Shown: positions 17,127 to 26,166 of the stretch, piece after piece | Layout: each line of letters opens with the position of its first letter | Position numbering within the stretch: the stretch's first letter is position 1 | NCBI RefSeq assembly: GCF_000187895.1 | Contig: NZ_DS990129.1 | Span: forward strand, 1-64,000 | From: Phocaeicola plebeius DSM 17135 | GTDB taxonomy: Bacteria; Bacteroidota; Bacteroidia; Bacteroidales; Bacteroidaceae | Length of the DNA stretch: 64,000 nt | Reading direction: 5' to 3' | Position numbers and translations under genes: made by a program | Notes under the pieces: model-generated | The model's input: the letters and a program-made list of their open reading frames with translations, nothing else | What the model was told of the DNA's origin: nothing | Databases searched by the model: none

Positions 17127-18227
17127 ATGAGCGGAAAATGCAAGATATATTGGGGGCTATGGCCCTTCAGTGCCCTCTACGGTATCGGTGTGAAGGTACG
17201 AAATCTCTTGTTCGACGTGGGCTGGCTCCGCGAAGAACGCTTTCCGTTACCCGTCATCTGCATCGGCAACCTGACCGTAGGCGGTACTGGGAAAACTCCT
17301 CACACGGAATACCTCATCCGGCTGTTACAGGACTCGTTCCGGCTGGCCGTGCTAAGCCGGGGCTACAAGCGGAAATCCAAAGGTTTCGTGCTGGCCTCTT
17401 CTACCTCCCGGATGGAAGACATCGGTGACGAGCCTTACCAGATGGCCCACAAGTTTCCCAGCATTCACGTGGCCGTAGATGGTGACCGCTGCCGGGGTAT
17501 TCGCCAGCTTACCTCTCCGCAAGGAGCGCCTGATACGGAAGTCATCCTGCTGGATGATGCCTTTCAACACCGTTACGTGCGACCAGGACTACGCATCCTG
17601 CTGATGGATTACCATCGCCCTGTGGAATGTGACCAGCTTCTTCCTGCCGGACGCCTTCGGGAGCCTGCCAGCGGAAAGAAACGGGCCGATTTGCTCATCG
17701 TCACGAAATGCCCGCCTACCCTCAGTCTGGAGGAATGCGAACGTATCCGCCAACGTATACATCCTCTCCCGCATCAGGAAGTGTTTTTCACTACCCTGGC
17801 CTACGGAAAGTTGTATCCCTTATTTATGGATGCTCCTGCCCAACCGCTGGACACGTTAAAAGATAAAGAAGTGCTGCTAGTCACCGGCATTGCCTCACCG
17901 GCACCATTGATGGAGAAAGCCGGCCGACATGCCGCCCGTGTCACTCCACTGTTCTTTGGCGACCATCACAATTTTGACGGTGCCGACATGCAACAGATTG
18001 CACAGCAGTTCCGCCAGCTACCGGAAACCCGCCGTCTCATCCTGACTACCGAGAAGGATGCCTCACGGCTTATCGGTCATCCCCAGCTCAGCGAAGAACT
18101 GAAACCCTATATTTACGTGCTCCCTATAGAAGTGGAGTTTCTGCACAAAGGAGAACTAGTATTTAACCCTAAAATCATTGAGTATGTTAGAAAAAATTCA
18201 AGAAACAGCTGCCTTTCTGAAGGCTAA
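17127..18227 (+). CDS. lpxK: Tetraacyldisaccharide 4'-kinase
   Basis: The 366-residue enzyme phosphorylates the 4' position of the lipid A disaccharide precursor at the inner membrane. GNLTVGGTGKTPHTEYL contains the Walker A motif (GGTGKT, 52-57). RGYKRKS and the later LDDAFQHR match the LpxK family. Length is typical. Its last 44 bases overlap the start of punA in another frame, and the C-terminal NPKIIEYVRKNSRN looks like native LpxK sequence. Presence of lpxK confirms a Gram-negative, lipid A-making organism. Confidence 0.94.
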   Translation: MSGKCKIYWGLWPFSALYGIGVKVRNLLFDVGWLREERFPLPVICIGNLTVGGTGKTPHTEYLIRLLQDSFRLAVLSRGYKRKSKGFVLASSTSRMEDIGDEPYQMAHKFPSIHVAVDGDRCRGIRQLTSPQGAPDTEVILLDDAFQHRYVRPGLRILLMDYHRPVECDQLLPAGRLREPASGKKRADLLIVTKCPPTLSLEECERIRQRIHPLPHQEVFFTTLAYGKLYPLFMDAPAQPLDTLKDKEVLLVTGIASPAPLMEKAGRHAARVTPLFFGDHHNFDGADMQQIAQQFRQLPETRRLILTTEKDASRLIGHPQLSEELKPYIYVLPIEVEFLHKGELVFNPKIIEYVRKNSRNSCLSEG

Positions 18228-18993
18228 AATGCACACTCACCCCGAAACAGCCATCATCCTGGGTACAGGACTGGGCAGTCTGGTGCACGAAATCACCGAC
18301 AAGTATGAAATCAACTATTCGGAAATCCCGAATTTCCCGGTTTCAACCGTCGAAGGACACAGCGGGAAACTGATTTTCGGGAAACTGGGCAACAAGGACA
18401 TCATGGCCATGCAGGGACGTTTTCATTTTTATGAAGGCTATTCCATGAAGGAAGTGACTTTCCCCGTACGCGTGATGCGTGAACTGGGCATCAAAACCCT
18501 CTTCGTATCGAATGCTGCAGGAGGTACTAATCCCGACTTTGAAATCGGTGACCTGATGATTATTACCGACCACATCAATCTCTTCCCGGAACATCCGCTT
18601 CGTGGAAAGAACATCGAATACGGACCACGCTTCCCGGATATGAGCGAGGCTTATTCTAAGGAACTGATTGCAAAAGCCCTGGAAATCGCTCAGGAAAAAG
18701 GAATCAAAGTGCAGCAAGGCGTATACCTCGGTACCCAAGGCCCAACATTCGAGACTCCGTCGGAATATAAAATGTTCCACATTCTGGGTGCTGATGCCGT
18801 AGGTATGTCAACCGTACCGGAAGTAATTGTAGCCAACCATTGCGGCATTAAGGTATTCGGTGTATCAGTCATCACCGACCTGGGCGTGGAAGGCAAGATT
18901 GTGGAAGTATCACACGAAGAAGTACAGAAGGCTGCCGACGAAGCACAGCCCCGCATGACGACCATTATGAGAGAACTTATCAACAGAGCGTAA
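18184..18993 (+). CDS. punA: Purine nucleoside phosphorylase
   Basis: The 269-residue protein phosphorolyses purine nucleosides to free base and (deoxy)ribose 1-phosphate. Family motifs are ILGTGLGSLV near the N-terminus, VEGHSGKLIFG for phosphate binding, MQGRFHFYEGY, and SNAAGGTNPDFEIGDLMII for base and phosphate contact. These mark the high-molecular-mass trimeric class. ATG at 18184 (MLEKIQET) is favoured over the TTG two codons upstream. It overlaps lpxK by 44 bp, suggesting translational coupling, and thiL follows after 7 bp. Confidence 0.93.
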   Translation: MLEKIQETAAFLKAKMHTHPETAIILGTGLGSLVHEITDKYEINYSEIPNFPVSTVEGHSGKLIFGKLGNKDIMAMQGRFHFYEGYSMKEVTFPVRVMRELGIKTLFVSNAAGGTNPDFEIGDLMIITDHINLFPEHPLRGKNIEYGPRFPDMSEAYSKELIAKALEIAQEKGIKVQQGVYLGTQGPTFETPSEYKMFHILGADAVGMSTVPEVIVANHCGIKVFGVSVITDLGVEGKIVEVSHEEVQKAADEAQPRMTTIMRELINRA

Positions 18994-19000
18994 AAATACT

Positions 19001-20038
19001 ATGCACGAAGGAAACAGAACAGAAATTTCAACGCTGGGTGAGTTTGGACTTATCAAGCACCTCACCCAAGATATTAAATTACAGAACCCGGAAACGAAAT
19101 ACGGTGTGGGCGACGATGCAGCCGTATTGGAATTTCCCGGCAAGCAGGTGTTGGTCACCACCGACCTGCTGATGGAAGGTGTACACTTTGACCTGGTATA
19201 TACCCCGCTGAAGCACCTAGGATACAAATCGGCCATGGTGAACTTCTCTGATATTTACGCCATGAACGGTACTCCGAAGCAGATTACCGTATCACTGGCT
19301 GTATCCAAACGTTTCTGCATCGAAGACCTGGAAGATTTCTACGACGGCCTGAAACTGGCTTGCGCACAGCATCAGGTAGACCTTGTAGGAGGTGACACCA
19401 CATCTTCTGTTACAGGGCTGGCCATTTCCATCACCTGCATTGGAGAAGCCGATAAAGACAAGGTAGTTTACCGCAACGGTGCCAAAGAAACCGACCTGAT
19501 CTGCGTATCAGGCGATTTAGGAGCTGCTTACATGGGACTTCAGCTGATGGAGCGGGAGAAAGCCGTATTCCAGGGCGAAAAAGATGTACAGCCCGACTTT
19601 GCCGGCAAAGAATACTTACTGGAACGCTTCCTGAAACCGGAAGCCCGCAAGGATATTGTAGAAAGCCTGGCTAAAGCCGGTATCAAGCCCACTGCCATGA
19701 TGGATATCTCCGACGGACTGTCATCCGAGCTGATGCACATCTGTTCACAAAGCCATGCCGGTTGCCGCGTGTACGAAGAACGGATTCCAATTGACTATCA
19801 GACAGCCGTAATGGCCGAAGAGTTCAACATGAACCTGAGCACCTGTGCCCTGAACGGTGGCGAAGACTACGAACTGCTCTTCACAGTACCATTGACTGCG
19901 CACGAAGTCGTATCTCAGATGAAAGATGTGAAAGTTATCGGTCACATCACCAAACCCGAACTGGGATGCGCCCTTGTCACCCGTGATGGAAATGAACTTG
20001 AACTGAAAGCACAAGGCTGGAATCCCCTGAAAGGATAA
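19001..20038 (+). CDS. thiL: Thiamine-monophosphate kinase
   Basis: The 345-residue enzyme phosphorylates thiamine monophosphate to thiamine diphosphate, the cofactor of KorAB and others. The AIR-synthase-like fold shows KYGVGDDAAVLEFPGK for metal and nucleotide binding, TTDLLMEGVHFDL, VGGDTTSS and MDISDGLSSEL, all ThiL signatures. It is the last gene of the sppA-lpxK-punA-thiL run and is closed by a strong hairpin. No TPP riboswitch is visible nearby. Confidence 0.94.
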   Translation: MHEGNRTEISTLGEFGLIKHLTQDIKLQNPETKYGVGDDAAVLEFPGKQVLVTTDLLMEGVHFDLVYTPLKHLGYKSAMVNFSDIYAMNGTPKQITVSLAVSKRFCIEDLEDFYDGLKLACAQHQVDLVGGDTTSSVTGLAISITCIGEADKDKVVYRNGAKETDLICVSGDLGAAYMGLQLMEREKAVFQGEKDVQPDFAGKEYLLERFLKPEARKDIVESLAKAGIKPTAMMDISDGLSSELMHICSQSHAGCRVYEERIPIDYQTAVMAEEFNMNLSTCALNGGEDYELLFTVPLTAHEVVSQMKDVKVIGHITKPELGCALVTRDGNELELKAQGWNPLKG

Positions 20039-20062
20039 TGCTCTTTTATAGTCTAGATTTGA

Positions 20063-20117
20063 AACCTTCCTTTTTCAGTATCCGACCTTATTTCGGAGTG
20101 AAAAAGGAAGGTTTTTT
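20063..20117 (+). terminator. Strong Rho-independent terminator after thiL
   Basis: A 15-bp perfect stem (AACCTTCCTTTTTCA at 20063-20077, TGAAAAAGGAAGGTT at 20099-20113) is followed by a T run. Confidence 0.85.
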
Positions 20118-20189
20118 AGAGTTATTATCGGTATTTTCCGAAAAAAATGCCGTTTTTTACACAAAAATCGCATTTTTTTCACTGAAATG

Positions 20190-20220
20190 TTTGCAAGTTC
20201 CAAAAGTTTGCGTACCTTTG
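20190..20220 (+). promoter_or_regulatory. tRNA-Phe promoter
   Basis: TTTG (20190-20193) and TACCTTTG (20213-20220) are separated by 19 bp, an excellent Bacteroides -33/-7 pair. A CGCAATC/GATTGCG inverted repeat (20225-20248) lies in the tRNA leader. Confidence 0.8.
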
Positions 20221-20262
20221 CAACCGCAATCGAGAAACATTGATTGCGAACATAAAAATGCT

Positions 20263-20335
20263 GGTGCCATAGCTCAGTTGGTAGAGCAAAGGACTGAAAA
20301 TCCTTGTGTCCCCGGTTCGATTCCTGGTGGCACCA
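20263..20335 (+). tRNA. tRNA-Phe (GAA)
   Basis: The 73-nt cloverleaf has acceptor arms GGTGCCA/TGGCACC, the D-arm start TAGCTCAGTTGG, anticodon GAA at 20296-20298, and T-loop GGTTCGATTCC. The discriminator base is A. The 3' CCA is not encoded. Confidence 0.97.
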
Positions 20336-20343
20336 CTTAAAAG

Positions 20344-20373
20344 CCTGATTCTCAAAAGAGTCAGGATTTTTTG
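20344..20373 (+). terminator. Terminator after tRNA-Phe
   Basis: CCTGATTC (20344-20351) pairs with GAGTCAGG (20358-20365), with one wobble, followed by a T run. Confidence 0.7.
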
Positions 20374-20464
20374 TTTTATTCTTGCGGATAATAAGCCGCA
20401 AATTTGGGTCAACGTAAAAATTTTGCGGTTAACCCGAAAGACTCCACAAATGATGATACATACT

Positions 20465-20502
20465 AAGAAAGGCCAACCTCAGAATTGAAGTCAGCCTTTC
20501 TT
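20465..20502 (-). terminator. Hairpin downstream of the DPP4-type peptidase
   Basis: AAGAAAGGC (20465-20473) and GCCTTTCTT (20494-20502) form a perfect 9-bp stem just after the minus-strand stop. The terminal U-tract is weak, so terminator function is only likely. Confidence 0.5.
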
Positions 20503-20507
20503 ATCGT

Positions 20508-22733
20508 TTATCGTCCTCCCGCCGGAAGATTTTTCAAGAAATAATCTGTCATAGACTTGCGAAGGTGATATGTGGTACCTTCCCTCTCACTGATGGAATG
20601 TGAACGCATGGGATAGGATAACTGATAAAAGACCTTACCGTGCTTCACCAGTTCATTCACCAGCATCTCACAACTCTGGTAATGCACATTGTCGTCACCC
20701 GTACCATGAATAAGCAGCAGGTTACCCTTCAGTCCCTCTACATAAGTAATAGGAGAACCCTTACGATAACCCTCCGGATTAGCCTGAGGTGTATTCATGT
20801 AACGTTCCTGATAAATCGTATCATATAGCCGCTGGTCGGACACGAAAGCAATAGCAATACCCGTGCAAAACACATCCGGATAGCGGAACATGCAGTTCAA
20901 CGTCTGGCTGCCTCCCCCACTCCAGCCCGTAATACCAATACGGGAAGTATCAATAAAAGAATACTGACGGGCCAAATCAAGAATCCCCTGTGCCTGATCT
21001 TGCGAAGCAAACGTTCCAACTTCTCCATAGATACACTTTCTCCATTCCCGTCCGCGGGGAGCCGCAGCCCCACGGTTCTCGATGCTGACTACAATATATC
21101 CCTGATTAGCCAGGTACTGATGCCACAGATCGCCTCCCTGCCATACATCCTGCACCGTAGAACCTGCAGGTTCGCCATATACATCGATGATTACCGGATA
21201 TTTCTTCGACGGATCAAAATTAACGGGCTTGATTATCCATGCATCCAGTTGCAGTTCGCCGGAACGAGTCTTGACAAACTCCTTCGGACTTAACTGAAGT
21301 TGCCGGTACTGCGACGCAGCTTTCTGGTTATCTTCAATGACTGACACCGTTTTATGAGAAGGCAAAGCCACCATCTCTATCCGGGGAGGAGTCACAGAAT
21401 TGCTAAACGTATGCACGGCATATTTCCCGTCGGGAGACAAATCGTACCGATGCTGTCCCTGCTCATCCATCGGACTGAGACGTTTCACCTCACCTTTTCC
21501 CAATAACTCGGCAGAATAAAGATACCGTTGAGTATAATTATCGGGTGAAGCAATGAAATAGACGAGACCTTTCTTCACGTCCATGCCCACCTGTTCGATA
21601 AAGTCGAACTCCCCTTTGGTAATGGGCTGAATGTCCTTTCCATCACGACTTACGCGGTAAAGATGACGCCAGCCGCTTCGTTCACTCTGCCATGTAAAGT
21701 AAGTATTATTCTTCAGCCAGGTCACCTGGTCGTTCGTTTCCACCCATGCGGCATCTGTTTCTGTCAGGATATTCTTCGGAGCACCGCCTCCGATGGTAGC
21801 AAGCCACACTTTGTTCGTATTCTGTGGACGGTTCATCTGCTGGATAAACAAATCATTGCTTTCCGGTATAAAATCCATTCGCATGATATAATTCTGACGA
21901 GGGTCACCGGGCAAATCAATCCATGTGGTTTCTCCACCAGAAGCTGCTACGTATCCCACCTTAACTGCCGAGTTCGTTGTTCCGGCTTTCGGATAAGGAA
22001 AACGAAGGATTTTCGGATAAAGTGAATCGACATTGTTGATGATGTCAAACCATCCGGTACCTTCCGTATCGCTCTGCCAGTAGGCTATGTACTTGCCATC
22101 GGGACTCCAGCGAAATCCGTCACGGCAGGAAAATTCTTCTTCATATACCCAATCGAATGTACCGTTCACAATTGTACTGCTTCCATCATGTGTTAATTGT
22201 ACAACCTTCCCGTCGGAAACATACTCTACATAGATATTATTCCCACTGACATAAGCCACACGTGTACCATCGGGTGAAAACTTGGCAAACATCAGACTGC
22301 TCTCTGGCAACAGTACTCCTAATTGCCTCAACTTGCCTGTTTCCATGTTCAATACCCAATAGTCTCCGCGCGTATCATACCTCCAGACACGCCGTGTATT
22401 GGTATACACCAGAACCTGCTTATGTGAGGTGTCAAAACTAAAACTACGGACAGACAACGTGTCGGAAGTACCCGGCTTTACGAACATGGAAGCAGGAATA
22501 AGTACCTCACGCTTGTTCTTACCGGGCGTATACGAAACGATATCGTATCCCCCAGCCGGATTTTTCTCTTTCTTTGAATAATTGTTCCCCTCTGAAAGCC
22601 AGTTTACCCGGCTTTCGCCCTTCGTGACAATCAGACCTCCGTTCACCACTTCCTCCAAGGTTGGCACATGCTGTGCATAGGATGGAAAGGCGGTCAGACA
22701 GCACAGAACTAAAAAGATGCTTTTTGTGTTCAT
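20508..22733 (-). CDS. S9 family dipeptidyl peptidase (DPP4 type)
   Basis: The 741-residue exported serine peptidase would release N-terminal dipeptides, usually Xaa-Pro, in the periplasm. A signal peptide ends near AFPSYAQ (residue 20). The eight-bladed DPPIV propeller spans about 60-500, and WVYEEEF is the double-Glu motif that binds the substrate N-terminus. The hydrolase domain has Ser605 in GITGWSGGGS, Asp680 in HGTGDDNVH and His712 in RSHSISERE, a complete triad. Its upstream -7 element is TACTTTTG at 22780-22787. Confidence 0.93.
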   Translation of the reverse strand: MNTKSIFLVLCCLTAFPSYAQHVPTLEEVVNGGLIVTKGESRVNWLSEGNNYSKKEKNPAGGYDIVSYTPGKNKREVLIPASMFVKPGTSDTLSVRSFSFDTSHKQVLVYTNTRRVWRYDTRGDYWVLNMETGKLRQLGVLLPESSLMFAKFSPDGTRVAYVSGNNIYVEYVSDGKVVQLTHDGSSTIVNGTFDWVYEEEFSCRDGFRWSPDGKYIAYWQSDTEGTGWFDIINNVDSLYPKILRFPYPKAGTTNSAVKVGYVAASGGETTWIDLPGDPRQNYIMRMDFIPESNDLFIQQMNRPQNTNKVWLATIGGGAPKNILTETDAAWVETNDQVTWLKNNTYFTWQSERSGWRHLYRVSRDGKDIQPITKGEFDFIEQVGMDVKKGLVYFIASPDNYTQRYLYSAELLGKGEVKRLSPMDEQGQHRYDLSPDGKYAVHTFSNSVTPPRIEMVALPSHKTVSVIEDNQKAASQYRQLQLSPKEFVKTRSGELQLDAWIIKPVNFDPSKKYPVIIDVYGEPAGSTVQDVWQGGDLWHQYLANQGYIVVSIENRGAAAPRGREWRKCIYGEVGTFASQDQAQGILDLARQYSFIDTSRIGITGWSGGGSQTLNCMFRYPDVFCTGIAIAFVSDQRLYDTIYQERYMNTPQANPEGYRKGSPITYVEGLKGNLLLIHGTGDDNVHYQSCEMLVNELVKHGKVFYQLSYPMRSHSISEREGTTYHLRKSMTDYFLKNLPAGGR

Positions 22734-22779
22734 CTACGCATTAATTTATGGTTGATTAAAATAAACTTGTAAGATATGC

Positions 22780-22787
22780 CAAAAGTA
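22780..22787 (-). promoter_or_regulatory. -7 element of the DPP4-type peptidase
   Basis: The minus strand reads TACTTTTG, 46 bp before the ATG. Confidence 0.55.
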
Positions 22788-22822
22788 CAACTTTTCAATA
22801 CACAAACGGAACAATCTGACAT

Positions 22823-22862
22823 AAAAAAACGTACTTGCACTTCTTCGAGAGACGCAAGTACG
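22823..22862 (-). terminator. Rho-independent terminator of the fucose operon
   Basis: On the minus strand CGTACTTGC (22854-22862) pairs with GCAAGTACG (22830-22838), followed by seven Ts. The stem contains ACGCAAGTAC, also found in the 22-bp repeat arrays. Confidence 0.8.
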
Positions 22863-22908
22863 CTATTATTAAACACATGAACCTCAATTCTTTCTTTTCT
22901 GAGGTTTT

Positions 22909-23925
22909 TTAGAATTTCACTAAAATACGGAATACTTTACCCGGATTCGCCGCCCAACCTTCCATTGCTTCCGATGCATTTTCAGGAGATACAACGCTCG
23001 ATATCAACTGTTCCACCGGACAATTTCCTGTTTTCATGTAGTGTATTACGGCGTGGAAATCAGCTGGCAATGCATTTCGGGAACCACGTATATCCAATTC
23101 CTTCTGCACAAAGTATTTTGTCTGAAACTCTACTCCACTTTTGGCATAACCGATACAAACCACACGCCCTGTAAAGCTGACCTCATCGACCGCCATTACA
23201 TAAGTAGCCGGACTACCTACCGCCTCGATAACCACATCGGCTCCTATTCCATTGGAATATTCCAGCATACGCTCGTGCACATTCTCCGTACGCGAATTGA
23301 TGACATACGCAGCTCCTACCTTACGTGCCAGTGCCAGCTTTTCATCATCCAAATCTACGGCAATTACGGTAGCCCCGCGCAAAGCCGCACGTACAATGGC
23401 TCCCATACCGACCATACCGCAACCTATCACCATCACCACTTCATTGTCAATCACCTGCGCACGTGATACCGCATGAAAACCCACACTCATTGGTTCAATC
23501 AAGGCGCAGTCACGGGAAGAAATGCCTTCAGCCGGAATAACTTTCGACCAAGGAAGTACCGCATATTCACACATTACCCCATTACGCTGTACGCCCAACG
23601 TCTCATTGTGTTCACAGGCATTGACCCGTCCATTCCGGCACGAAGCACATTTCCCGCAATTCGTATAAGGATTCAACGTCACATTCATGCCCTTCTTAAA
23701 ACTCTCCGGTACGCCCGGTCCTACGGCTTCTATCACCGCCCCAACCTCATGCCCCGGAATAACCGGCATTTTCACCATCGGGTTCCGCCCCAGATAAGTA
23801 TTCAGGTCAGAACCACAGAAACCTACATATTCAATCTTTACCAATATTTCCCCAGCTTTCAGTTCAGGCTTCTCAATCTCTACGACTGCCATTTTCTGGG
23901 GAGCTGCAATTTGAACCGCTTTCAT
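22909..23925 (-). CDS. Zinc-dependent medium-chain dehydrogenase of the fucose operon
   Basis: The 338-residue oxidoreductase has the catalytic zinc ligands Cys37 (GFCGSD), His59 and Glu60 (PGHEVG), and four structural-zinc cysteines at 90, 93, 96 and 104. The NAD(P) fold starts at VIGCGMVGMGAI. Relatives oxidise polyols and sugar-acid hydroxyls. As the last gene of an operon with a fucose mutarotase, an aldo/keto reductase and a lactonase, the likely step is oxidation of 2-keto-3-deoxy-fuconate; this rests on context only. Another sugar alcohol is possible. Confidence 0.8.
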   Translation of the reverse strand: MKAVQIAAPQKMAVVEIEKPELKAGEILVKIEYVGFCGSDLNTYLGRNPMVKMPVIPGHEVGAVIEAVGPGVPESFKKGMNVTLNPYTNCGKCASCRNGRVNACEHNETLGVQRNGVMCEYAVLPWSKVIPAEGISSRDCALIEPMSVGFHAVSRAQVIDNEVVMVIGCGMVGMGAIVRAALRGATVIAVDLDDEKLALARKVGAAYVINSRTENVHERMLEYSNGIGADVVIEAVGSPATYVMAVDEVSFTGRVVCIGYAKSGVEFQTKYFVQKELDIRGSRNALPADFHAVIHYMKTGNCPVEQLISSVVSPENASEAMEGWAANPGKVFRILVKF

Positions 23926-23958
23926 TTTCTTATTATTTTTATTTTCAGATATACAATC

Positions 23959-25215
23959 TCAATCCAATACTTTGTATCCTCTCCACCCGTAATAAGCACA
24001 GAACAAGAAACAAACCATCGGAACCACATACGCCAGATGATACATTTGTTCATTAACGTGCATCAGATAAGCCGTAAACTGGGGCAGGCAAGCATTACCC
24101 ACTATTGACATCACCAGAAAAGCAGAGCCACTTTTCGTCTGACTGCCCAAATCTTTCAATGCCAACGAGAACTGGGTAGGATACATGATGGACATGAAGA
24201 ACGAGATGCCCAACATGGCATACAGACCAATCCAGCCCCCACACACAGCAACTATGGCACAAAGCAGGATATTCACCAATGCATAGACCAGCAACATATC
24301 TTGCGGACGGAAACGAATCATCAGTCCGGTACCAATCCATCGTCCAAGCAGGAAGGCCAGCATATACAGGCCGAAATAGGTAGTAGCTTCCGACTCCGAA
24401 ATACCGGCATACGAACAGCAATAGACTAAAAACAGACTGTTGATAGCTGTCTGTCCGCCATTATAAAAAAACTGTGCAATGACGCCCCACCGCAGATGCG
24501 ACCGCTTCCATACACTGAAATCAATCAGTTTCTCCTTAGAAGTGCCCCGCTGCCCTTCATCCCCAATCTTAGGCAACCTGGAGAAAATAAAGATTCCCGC
24601 AATGACCAGCAGCAATACCGCCAATGCCATATAAGGAGTTTTCATAGCATCCGTCTCAAACTGGATATAGGCTTCCCATCCGCCCGGATAATCCGCCGGA
24701 AGCGTTTCACGCGTATAGTGTGTGCCACTCAATATCAGTTTACTCAGAAACATGGCTGCAATAAAAGCTCCCAACCCATTAAATGACTGCGCCAGATTCA
24801 AACGTTGAGGAGCTGTAGCTGCATCACCTAAAGCCGTTACGTACGGATTGGCTGCTGTTTCCAAGAAACACATCCCGGTAGCGATAACAAAGAAGATGCA
24901 CAGATAAGCCCAATATTCTTTCAGCATGGCAGCCGGAAAGAATAACAGACCACCTGCTGCCGCCAACACCAAGCCAAAGATGATACCAGCTTTATAGCTA
25001 TACCGCTTCATGAACATGGCTATCGGAATCGGGAAAATAAAATACGCCAGCCAGTAAGCAGTTTCCGTAAAAGACGCTTCAAAGGTATTCAGCTCGCAGG
25101 TCTTCATCAACTGCCGAATCATGGTAGGCAACAGGTTACTGCTAATAGCCCACAAAAAGAACAGGCTGAAAACCAGTGCAAGCGGCAGTTTATAGCTATT
25201 ATTGTTTTTCATCAT
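23959..25215 (-). CDS. fucP: L-fucose permease (FucP-type MFS transporter)
   Basis: The 418-residue protein has about twelve hydrophobic segments and the hallmarks of the FucP family of sugar:H+ symporters: LFFLWAISSNLLPTMIRQ in helix 1, MCFLETAANPYVTALG in helix 4, and NLAQSFNGLGAF in helix 5. It would bring L-fucose across the inner membrane. It sits 12 bp after the lactonase gene and 33 bp before the dehydrogenase. A related hexose permease specificity cannot be excluded, but the operon supports fucose. Confidence 0.9.
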   Translation of the reverse strand: MMKNNNSYKLPLALVFSLFFLWAISSNLLPTMIRQLMKTCELNTFEASFTETAYWLAYFIFPIPIAMFMKRYSYKAGIIFGLVLAAAGGLLFFPAAMLKEYWAYLCIFFVIATGMCFLETAANPYVTALGDAATAPQRLNLAQSFNGLGAFIAAMFLSKLILSGTHYTRETLPADYPGGWEAYIQFETDAMKTPYMALAVLLLVIAGIFIFSRLPKIGDEGQRGTSKEKLIDFSVWKRSHLRWGVIAQFFYNGGQTAINSLFLVYCCSYAGISESEATTYFGLYMLAFLLGRWIGTGLMIRFRPQDMLLVYALVNILLCAIVAVCGGWIGLYAMLGISFFMSIMYPTQFSLALKDLGSQTKSGSAFLVMSIVGNACLPQFTAYLMHVNEQMYHLAYVVPMVCFLFCAYYGWRGYKVLD

Positions 25216-25227
25216 TTCCCCATTTGT

Positions 25228-26157
25228 TTATTCCGACATATTCTTAATGTAAGGAAGCTCCGGCAGATTATGGAAACCATAGAAACTGCGGGCATTTTCT
25301 CCCAAGAAGAGTGCTTTCTCTCTTTCTGTCAATTCATCGGATTTGCTCACAAAGTCGTACGACATACGATAAGTAATGGCCGTAATGGTACGCGGATAAT
25401 CCGACCCCCACATCAGTTTCTCAAAGCCGACCAGCTCAGCAGCCTCACGGATAGCTCTTACCGCCCCCTTAAACGGATAAAACTCGTCATTGAACAACCA
25501 GGTAATCCCTCCCGATTCAATACGTACATGAGGATGACGAGCCAACCTGATCTGTTCCTTCCACTGAGGACGGGTTACCATACCGAAATGTCCGATGGCC
25601 ACCTTCAATTTCGGGCACTCCTGAATTACCTCCTCCAGTTCACCCACCTGTGTATCTCCGTCAGCCATATCAATGGAAAGCAGCACCCTGTTCTGCTCCA
25701 TCAGGTGGAACATCTGCATCATTTCCTCACAGTTTAATCTTACACGCCCCTCTTTGAGCAACAAACGCTGTGCAGGAATCTTAATCCCCTTGAATCCCTG
25801 TGCAATAAGCTGACGCGCCTGATCCAGATAGCCCGGCTTACGGAACTCACACATTCCGCATACAAAGAAACGATCGGGATAACGGGCTGTAACCTCGGCT
25901 AAATAGTCATTTTGAAACCCGTCGATAAACTCTTGCGTCACCACGGCCGCAGACACCTGCGCATAGTCCATGTTAGATAAGAACACTTCGGCACTGTTTA
26001 CTCCATCGGTCATGAACGGGGGAAGCATCTGTCTCACTTCCCCCATGAACAATGACCTTCCATTCTCCAAAGTGCGGATAGGCAGTCCTTCAACCACCGC
26101 ATCCTGCTTTAACCACAAATGAGAATGTGCATCGATTATTATAAACCCCATATACAA
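25228..26157 (-). CDS. Amidohydrolase family protein, probable L-fuconolactonase
   Basis: The 309-residue protein is an Amidohydrolase_2 TIM barrel: IIDAHSHLW carries the HxH metal site, KVAIGHFGM a central His, and WGSDYPRT the late Asp. This family contains L-fucono- and L-rhamnono-lactonases as well as decarboxylases. In this operon the likely reaction is hydrolysis of L-fucono-lactone to L-fuconate in the cytoplasm. ATG at 26157 gives MYMGFIII; the Met two codons on is also plausible. Gaps to neighbours are 9 and 12 bp. Confidence 0.8.
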   Translation of the reverse strand: MYMGFIIIDAHSHLWLKQDAVVEGLPIRTLENGRSLFMGEVRQMLPPFMTDGVNSAEVFLSNMDYAQVSAAVVTQEFIDGFQNDYLAEVTARYPDRFFVCGMCEFRKPGYLDQARQLIAQGFKGIKIPAQRLLLKEGRVRLNCEEMMQMFHLMEQNRVLLSIDMADGDTQVGELEEVIQECPKLKVAIGHFGMVTRPQWKEQIRLARHPHVRIESGGITWLFNDEFYPFKGAVRAIREAAELVGFEKLMWGSDYPRTITAITYRMSYDFVSKSDELTEREKALFLGENARSFYGFHNLPELPYIKNMSE

Positions 26158-26166
26158 ATTCCTCCT

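Noticed and set aside
20038..20340. 100-codon ORF running through the terminator and tRNA-Phe
   Set aside because: It would translate a terminator and a tRNA; no homology-like features.
22880..22906. Hairpin AACCTCA/TGAGGTT with a T run on the plus strand
   Set aside because: Oriented as a plus-strand terminator, but no plus-strand gene precedes it; the fucose operon runs the other way and has a better terminator at 22823-22862.
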